Assembly: GCA_029245665.1 (NCBI GenBank)
Contig: JAQWOW010000088.1
Location: 1 to 11,342 of the forward strand
Origin: Polaribacter sp.
GTDB lineage: Bacteria > Bacteroidota > Bacteroidia > Flavobacteriales > Flavobacteriaceae
DNA: 11,342 nt
Reading direction: 5' to 3'
Shown: piece by piece, positions 7,287-11,342 of the stretch
How the letters are laid out: each line of letters opens with the position of its first letter
How positions within the stretch are numbered: position 1 is the first letter of the stretch
Made by a program: the position numbers and the translations under genes
Notes under the pieces: model-generated
What the model saw: the letters and a program-made list of their open reading frames with translations, nothing else
What the model was told of the DNA's origin: nothing
Database searches by the model: none

Positions 7287-7397
7287 ATGATGAACCAACA
7301 AAAATACACGTGGAAAAAAGAATATTCATTCGTCTTAATAGTTAATGTTATATACTGTATAGCTTTTTACTTTATTACAAATTATTTTACTTTTTAA
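7287..7397 (+). CDS. 36-residue single-helix membrane protein, possible symporter subunit
   Basis: This short gene was found by reading the spacer before the symporter. ATG at 7287 (with a second ATG directly after, at 7290) runs 36 codons to TAA at 7395-7397; the symporter ATG is 3 bp further on. The protein has a polar, basic head (QQKYTWKKEYS) and then about 20 hydrophobic residues (FVLIVNVIYCIAFYFITNYF), so it should sit in the inner membrane with the N-terminus inside. Known sodium:solute symporters have small membrane partners encoded just upstream, for example YhdT (DUF997) before PanF and YjcH (DUF485) before ActP; the WKKEYxxVL start followed by one helix recalls the first helix of those families. 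I infer a similar accessory or stabilising role. It is shorter than those partners. Alternative: a leader peptide that couples translation to the symporter. Conservation in relatives would decide. Confidence 0.68.
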   Translation: MMNQQKYTWKKEYSFVLIVNVIYCIAFYFITNYFTF

Positions 7398-7400
7398 TAC

Positions 7401-9281
7401 ATGGAGATAGAAAGCAAACTTCATGTAGTAGACTGGATTATTTTATCCATGACGCTTCTCTTTATTGTTACCTATGGAACATATGTTACTAGAAAAAACG
7501 CTAATGTTAAAGATTATATTAAAGGAGGAAATGACTCTAAATGGTGGACAATTGGCTTGTCTGTAATGGCAACACAAGCGAGTGCAATTACCTTTTTATC
7601 AACACCAGGGCAAGCTTTTCATAGTGGGATGGGGTTTGTGCAATTTTACTTTGGTTTGCCCATAGCCATGATTATTATTTGCGTAGTTTTTATTCCTATT
7701 TATCATAAGTTAAACGTTTATACAGCCTATGAATTTTTAGAAAGAAGATTCGATTTAAAAACAAGAAGTTTGGCTGCAATTTTATTCCTAATTCAGAGAG
7801 GTTTAGCTGCAGGAATTACCATATTTGCTCCTGCAATTATTTTATCTGCAGTATTGGATTGGGATCTGTTAACCCTAAATATTATCATTGGTTTTCTAGT
7901 GATAATTTATACAGTTTCTGGAGGTACAAAAGCTGTAAATGTTACTCAAAAACAACAAATGATTATCATTTTTTTAGGAATGTTAATCGCATTTTTTATG
8001 ATAATGAGTCAGCTTCCGGAAAATATTACATTTACAAATGCACTTGAAATAGCAGGAGCAAGTAATAAAATCCAAATTCTAGATTTTTCTTTCGATTTAA
8101 GCAACAGGTATACTGTTTGGACAGGAATTTTAGGAGGAACATTCTTAATGCTTTCTTATTTTGGTACGGATCAAAGTCAAGTTCAACGTTATTTGTCAGG
8201 AAAATCAGTTAGAGAAAGTCAGCTAGGTTTAATTTTTAATGGATTATTAAAAGTACCAATGCAATTTTTTATCTTATTAATTGGTGTGATGGTTTTTATT
8301 TTTTATCAATTTAATGCATCACCACTCAATTTTAATCCAGCTGTAAATGAAGAGGTTTTAAAATCTGAATACATTACTGAATATCAAGAATTAGAAGCAG
8401 CTCACGTTGAAATAGAAAATAGGAAAAGATTCCTTTTTTTAAATGGTTTTCAGCTAGAAGAAAAAGATGAAATTCAATCTTTAAATGCCAGAGATTTAGA
8501 ATTAAAAGAAGCAGCAAAAATGATTCTTAAAAAAGTTGATGAAAAATCAATAAAAAAAATAGAATCTAACGACAAAGACTATGTTTTTATTCATTTTATA
8601 TTAAACAATCTTCCAAGGGGGTTGATAGGACTTCTTTTGGCTGTAATTTTATCTGCAGCGATGTCTTCAACTGCCTCAGAATTAAATGCATTGGCAAGTA
8701 CTACCGCAATTGATCTATACAAGAGAAATGTACCTGAAAACAGAAACGATGAGCATTTTGTAAAAGCTTCTAAATGGTTTACATTAGCTTGGGGTATTAT
8801 TGCAATTTCTGTAGCTTGTGTGGCCAATTTATTCGATAATTTAATTCAGTTAGTAAATATTATTGGATCTATTTTTTATGGAAATGTTTTAGGAATATTT
8901 TTATTGGCGTTTTTCTTCAAAAAAGTAAATGGAAATTCGGTTTTCAAATCTGCAGTAATTACGCAAATACTAATTTTTTTAATTTATTATTTTGGAATTT
9001 ATAATCTTGAATCGCAGGGTTTAGAACCGATAGTTAGTTATTTGTGGTTGAATTTTATAGGTTGTGTTTTAGTCTTGTTTTTCTCATTGGTATTTGTTTT
9101 TAATTCGATAAATAAGCAAAGTAAAATTACTTTACTTATTGCATTTTTATCAATTTTTAAAATTACATATGATGTTTTAAATGATGTTTCTTTAAATATT
9201 ACTCACGTACTTTCTTTAATCATTTTATTCTTGTTTTTAGGATTTTTCAATACTAATGAAACAATACTGAATGAAAAATAA
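7401..9281 (+). CDS. sodium:solute symporter (SSS/SLC5 family) with large periplasmic insert
   Basis: The 626-residue inner-membrane protein has about 15 hydrophobic helices and the LeuT-like core of the SSS family, which uses the Na+ gradient to import small solutes. Clear family blocks are KWWTIGLSVMATQASAITFLSTPGQ (residues 47-71, first core helix), YTVSGGTKAVNVTQ (170-183), SYFGTDQSQVQRYLSG (252-267) and SAAMSSTASELNALAS (418-433). S422/S423 in the last block are the expected Na2-site serines. It resembles the NIS/SMVT/sugar branch, but the substrate cannot be read. Between core helices 7 and 8 lies a charged, probably helical insert (about 303-395), longer than in typical members; by topology this loop faces the periplasm. 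The gene follows the micro-ORF by 3 bp and overlaps the oxidoreductase start by 11 bp, so all are likely translated together. Family call secure; role as importer of the PIG-L product is inference. Confidence 0.93.
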   Translation: MEIESKLHVVDWIILSMTLLFIVTYGTYVTRKNANVKDYIKGGNDSKWWTIGLSVMATQASAITFLSTPGQAFHSGMGFVQFYFGLPIAMIIICVVFIPIYHKLNVYTAYEFLERRFDLKTRSLAAILFLIQRGLAAGITIFAPAIILSAVLDWDLLTLNIIIGFLVIIYTVSGGTKAVNVTQKQQMIIIFLGMLIAFFMIMSQLPENITFTNALEIAGASNKIQILDFSFDLSNRYTVWTGILGGTFLMLSYFGTDQSQVQRYLSGKSVRESQLGLIFNGLLKVPMQFFILLIGVMVFIFYQFNASPLNFNPAVNEEVLKSEYITEYQELEAAHVEIENRKRFLFLNGFQLEEKDEIQSLNARDLELKEAAKMILKKVDEKSIKKIESNDKDYVFIHFILNNLPRGLIGLLLAVILSAAMSSTASELNALASTTAIDLYKRNVPENRNDEHFVKASKWFTLAWGIIAISVACVANLFDNLIQLVNIIGSIFYGNVLGIFLLAFFFKKVNGNSVFKSAVITQILIFLIYYFGIYNLESQGLEPIVSYLWLNFIGCVLVLFFSLVFVFNSINKQSKITLLIAFLSIFKITYDVLNDVSLNITHVLSLIILFLFLGFFNTNETILNEK

Positions 9282-10242
9282 TACGATTAAATGGGGTATT
9301 ATAGGTTTGGGTAAAATAGCCAATAAATTTGCCACAGATTTAGCAATTGTAGAAAATACACAATTGGTTGCAGTTGCTTCTAGAAGTCAATATAAAGCAG
9401 ATAAGTTTGCCGCAAAATTCAATGTAGAAAACACCTATAAATCCTATGAAAAATTAGCAAAAGATTCTGCAGTTGATGCTGTTTATATTGCTACTCCTCA
9501 TAGTTTTCATAAAGAACATGCTTTGCTTTGTATGCAAAATAAAAAAGCCGTTTTATGTGAAAAACCCTTTGCTATGAATTTGCAAGAAGTAGAAGAGATG
9601 ATTGCTACTGCCCGAGAGAATAATGTATTGCTAATGGAGGCACTGTGGACTTTCTTTTTACCTCATTTTAAGTATGTTTTAGACATCGTTAAAAATAATA
9701 AGTTTGGAAAATTAAAAAGGTTAGAAGCTGATTTTGGTTTCTATGCACCCTATAATATAGAGAACAGATTATTTAAAAAAGAACTGGGTGGTGGTAGTTT
9801 GTTAGACATCGGGATATATCCAATTTTTGTAGCATTATCTACTTTAGGAATTCCTGTTTCTATTGCTTCAGAAGCTTCTTTTTTTGAAAACGGAGCGGAT
9901 TCAGAATGCAACATTGTTTTCAACTATAAAAATGCCAAAGCGATTTTAAGTAGTTCGTTATTAAAAAAATCACCTACGCTGGCTTTGTTTACTTTTGACA
10001 AAGCTGTTGTTAAAATAAACTCACAATTTCACGCACCTACAACAGTCACAGTTTTTAATGATAAACAGGAAGAAACAATCGATTTTAGCTACAATACTAT
10101 TGGCTATAATTTTGAAATAGAGCATTTCAATACTCTTTTGAGAAATAGCAAAAAAGAAAGTACTATTATGACTTTTGATTTCTCAAAAAGGTTGATTAAA
10201 ACCCTTGACAAGGTTCGTGAAATTATCGGGCTTCAGTACTAG
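9271..10242 (+). CDS. Gfo/Idh/MocA-family NAD(P)-dependent oxidoreductase
   Basis: The 323-residue cytoplasmic protein starts with a Rossmann fold (GIIGLGKIA, residues 9-17) and continues with the CEKPF block (96-100, K98 catalytic) of the Gfo/Idh/MocA family. MEALWTFFLPHF (122-133) and GGGSLLDIGIYP (173-184, D179 and Y183) place it near the branch with dimeric dihydrodiol dehydrogenase, NADP-xylose dehydrogenase and 1,5-anhydrofructose reductase. Members oxidise or reduce sugars and related polyols with NAD(P)(H). Length is normal and no signal peptide is present. Its ATG lies inside the end of the symporter gene (11-bp overlap), strong evidence of a shared transcript and coupled translation. 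It may convert the compound imported by the symporter; the true substrate and direction of reaction are unknown. The gene ends in a convergent region with hairpins. Confidence 0.92.
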   Translation: MKNNTIKWGIIGLGKIANKFATDLAIVENTQLVAVASRSQYKADKFAAKFNVENTYKSYEKLAKDSAVDAVYIATPHSFHKEHALLCMQNKKAVLCEKPFAMNLQEVEEMIATARENNVLLMEALWTFFLPHFKYVLDIVKNNKFGKLKRLEADFGFYAPYNIENRLFKKELGGGSLLDIGIYPIFVALSTLGIPVSIASEASFFENGADSECNIVFNYKNAKAILSSSLLKKSPTLALFTFDKAVVKINSQFHAPTTVTVFNDKQEETIDFSYNTIGYNFEIEHFNTLLRNSKKESTIMTFDFSKRLIKTLDKVREIIGLQY

Positions 10243-10259
10243 CAGTAAATGCTTAGTTG

Positions 10260-10335
10260 TTCAAAAAAAAACATTAATGGAATAGGCCAGAGAGTTTTTT
10301 TGAATGGGGAGCTCAAATTATTTAGACTCCCATTC
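10260..10335. terminator. convergent, possibly two-way terminator region with two alternative hairpins
   Basis: Between the oxidoreductase stop and the DUF2911 stop two inverted repeats occur. TTCAAAAAAA (10260-10269) pairs perfectly with TTTTTTTGAA (10295-10304). GAATGGGGAG (10302-10311) pairs, with one bulged G, with CTCCCATTC (10327-10335), whose right arm lies in the last codons of the DUF2911 gene. The GAA at 10302-10304 belongs to both, so the hairpins compete. T runs of 7 (plus) and 9 (minus) are present on the two strands, but neither follows the GC stem in the classic order, so terminator strength is uncertain. Confidence 0.5.
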
Positions 10336-11166
10336 CTTTATGGATGCTTTGTTCATTTTTATATACCCGGTATTTCCTGCTTTTTCAGCATATTTTAAAG
10401 ATTCTTTTGCTGCGGAAATTGCTCCTTTTTTATTTCCTGCTTTCGCATGGATTAACGATTGCTGACGTAAATACCAAAATTTGGGTGCATTAGAAGTCAT
10501 CTTGACTGCTTTGTCGATCCAAATTTGTGCTTGCTTAATGTCATTGCCAGTTTGTAAATAATACACAGCAGCACTATACATGTCTTTAGCACTTGACCCT
10601 TTCATTACTTTTTCAATATTAGATGAAACCATTGCGTCAGTTGGAGTTTCAAATTTTAAACCTACGTATGTGTTTTCCCACATGATGCCTAAAACAGCAG
10701 AACTATTTGTGACCTTATCGAATGTAATGGTAAATGTTTCAATTAGCATTGGTAATTTTTGAGGAACAACTCGCACTTTTGCAGCTACTTTTGTGTCGTC
10801 CCATTTTTTTGGAGTTCCCCAATTTGAAGCATCAGAATACAGAATGATTTCCCAAGAATCAATATTTGGAATTGTGAAAAGGGCATAGGTTCCCTTTTTA
10901 ATTTTTTTACCATTTACCATAAAATTTGTAGAAAAGGTAAGTTTTGTATTTGAATTTGCTCCAGTTCTCCAGACTTTTCCAAAGTCTTCTAAACCACCAA
11001 AAATTTTTCTTCCTTTTACTCCAGGTCTAGAGTATTCTAATGTAATATCAGTTAAACCTACTATTTGTTCAACTTTTTGAAAAGTACTTGGTGCTGGTGT
11101 TTTAATTTGAGCAGTTGCTGAAAATGGAATGGCGATGATAAATAATAAAAATATATATTTTTTCAT
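10318..11166 (-). CDS. secreted DUF2911 protein with C-terminal TPR-like repeats
   Basis: The 282-residue product has a signal peptide (MKKYIFLLFIIAIPFSATA, likely cut before Q20), so it is exported to the periplasm or beyond. Residues about 25-175 match DUF2911, a domain common in Bacteroidota: the block SRPGVKGRKIFG followed by VWRTGANSNTKLTF (46-78) and the GTYALFTIP strand (92-100) are typical. Residues about 190-265 form helical pairs of TPR kind (YSAAVYYLQTGNDIKQAQIW, then AKAGNKKGAISAAKESLKYA), suggesting protein contacts. The domain has no known function and I do not propose one. The gene stands alone, convergent with the oxidoreductase and divergent from the aquaporin gene, with its own putative promoter element upstream. 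Confidence 0.9.
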   Translation of the reverse strand: MKKYIFLLFIIAIPFSATAQIKTPAPSTFQKVEQIVGLTDITLEYSRPGVKGRKIFGGLEDFGKVWRTGANSNTKLTFSTNFMVNGKKIKKGTYALFTIPNIDSWEIILYSDASNWGTPKKWDDTKVAAKVRVVPQKLPMLIETFTITFDKVTNSSAVLGIMWENTYVGLKFETPTDAMVSSNIEKVMKGSSAKDMYSAAVYYLQTGNDIKQAQIWIDKAVKMTSNAPKFWYLRQQSLIHAKAGNKKGAISAAKESLKYAEKAGNTGYIKMNKASIKEWESK

Positions 11167-11186
11167 AATCTTGGAATATTTTAATC

Positions 11187-11227
11187 TAACGTTTCAAAAT
11201 TACGATTTTAAAAAACGAGAAACGTTA
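11187..11227. repeat. 9-bp inverted repeat in DUF2911/aquaporin divergent promoter
   Basis: TAACGTTTC (11187-11195) and its exact inverse GAAACGTTA (11219-11227) are separated by 23 bp, with centres 32 bp apart (about three helical turns). Each arm holds the palindromic core AACGTT. The left arm touches the DUF2911 -7 element and the right arm lies upstream of the aquaporin -7 element, a fitting arrangement for a shared operator. No regulator can be named. Confidence 0.45.
11195..11202 (-). promoter_or_regulatory. putative DUF2911 promoter -7 element
   Basis: On the minus strand this reads TAATTTTG, matching TAnnTTTG, and lies 28 bases before the DUF2911 start codon. The nearest upstream TTG is too far away (26 bp) to be a normal -33 element. 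The inverted-repeat arm TAACGTTTC shares one base with it. Confidence 0.4.
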
Positions 11228-11251
11228 ACAAAAACTTAAAGTAAGGGTTTG

Positions 11252-11259
11252 TATCTTTG
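11252..11259 (+). promoter_or_regulatory. putative aquaporin-gene promoter -7 element
   Basis: TATCTTTG matches the Bacteroidota -7 consensus TAnnTTTG and ends 18 bases before the ATG at 11278, giving a very short leader. No good TTG -33 element is seen; the region holds TTAACA near 11225-11230. Confidence 0.45.
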
Positions 11260-11277
11260 TACTCATTTTATAGGCTT

Positions 11278-11342
11278 ATGAAGAGATATATATCTGAATT
11301 TATTGGAACATTTGCAATGATTTTCTGCGGAACAGGCGCGAT
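11278..11342 (+). CDS. aquaporin/glycerol facilitator (MIP family), 5' end only
   Basis: Only 21 codons plus two bases are inside the window. The visible N-terminus contains ISEFIGTFAMIFCGTGA (residues 5-21), the typical opening of MIP-family channels, in which the glutamate and the GTF..F.GTGA pattern of the first membrane helix are conserved. Such channels pass water or glycerol through the inner membrane. The NPA motifs that would settle subfamily lie beyond the window. The ATG sits 18 bases after a -7 match, supporting this start. Confidence 0.8.
   Translation, partial: MKRYISEFIGTFAMIFCGTGA

Noticed and set aside
7401..9281. Naming the symporter for a substrate such as sialic acid, iodide, glucose or pantothenate
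   Set aside because: Only family-level motifs are visible; substrate residues cannot be assigned by eye.
1..11342. Mobile elements, CRISPR array, tRNA or defence system
   Set aside because: No transposase or integrase motifs, no spaced direct repeats, no cloverleaf-like sequence and no nuclease or toxin genes were seen; gene content is housekeeping or metabolic.

Overview
The window looks like chromosomal DNA from a marine-type member of the Flavobacteriaceae (Bacteroidota). The evidence is low G+C (about one third by eye), A-rich leaders without clear Shine-Dalgarno sites, several matches to the Bacteroidota -7 promoter element TAnnTTTG, and typical flavobacterial proteins: a DUF2911/TPR protein, a long three-part PIG-L protein, and a sodium:solute symporter with a large periplasmic insert. 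I cannot fix the genus from the sequence. I see no transposase, integrase, CRISPR array, rRNA or tRNA.

Left part (1-4496, all minus strand). dnaN (DNA polymerase III sliding clamp) is followed by a strong stem-loop terminator. Four tightly packed genes come next: acpH-like ACP phosphodiesterase, a lipoprotein gamma-glutamyltransferase, a small VOC-fold protein and an RluA-type pseudouridine synthase cut by the window edge. Their junctions are +4 bp, +10 bp and a 1-bp stop/start overlap (TAATG), so they probably form one operon. No clear promoter is visible between the dnaN terminator and acpH, so acpH may depend on terminator read-through.

Middle part (4497-10242, plus strand). A 178-bp divergent promoter region with small palindromes and direct repeats leads into a likely operon. 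Its genes are a secreted 835-aa PIG-L (LmbE-like) zinc hydrolase with a C-terminal GATase/ThuA-like domain, an easily missed 36-codon single-helix membrane protein (7287-7397), a 626-aa sodium:solute symporter starting 3 bp later, and a Gfo/Idh/MocA oxidoreductase whose start overlaps the symporter stop by 11 bp. The layout suggests a compact uptake route: periplasmic hydrolysis (probably of an N-acyl sugar-like compound), Na+-driven import, then NAD(P)-dependent oxidation or reduction in the cytoplasm. The substrate is unknown. The micro-protein and the roughly 90-residue periplasmic insert of the symporter are the parts most worth following up.

Right part (10243-11342). A convergent region with two competing hairpins separates the operon from a DUF2911/TPR secreted protein on the minus strand. 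That gene is divergent from an aquaporin/glycerol-facilitator gene, of which only the first 21 codons are present. The divergent promoter carries a 9-bp inverted repeat (TAACGTTTC / GAAACGTTA), and the same 9-mer occurs once in the dnaN/PIG-L promoter region.
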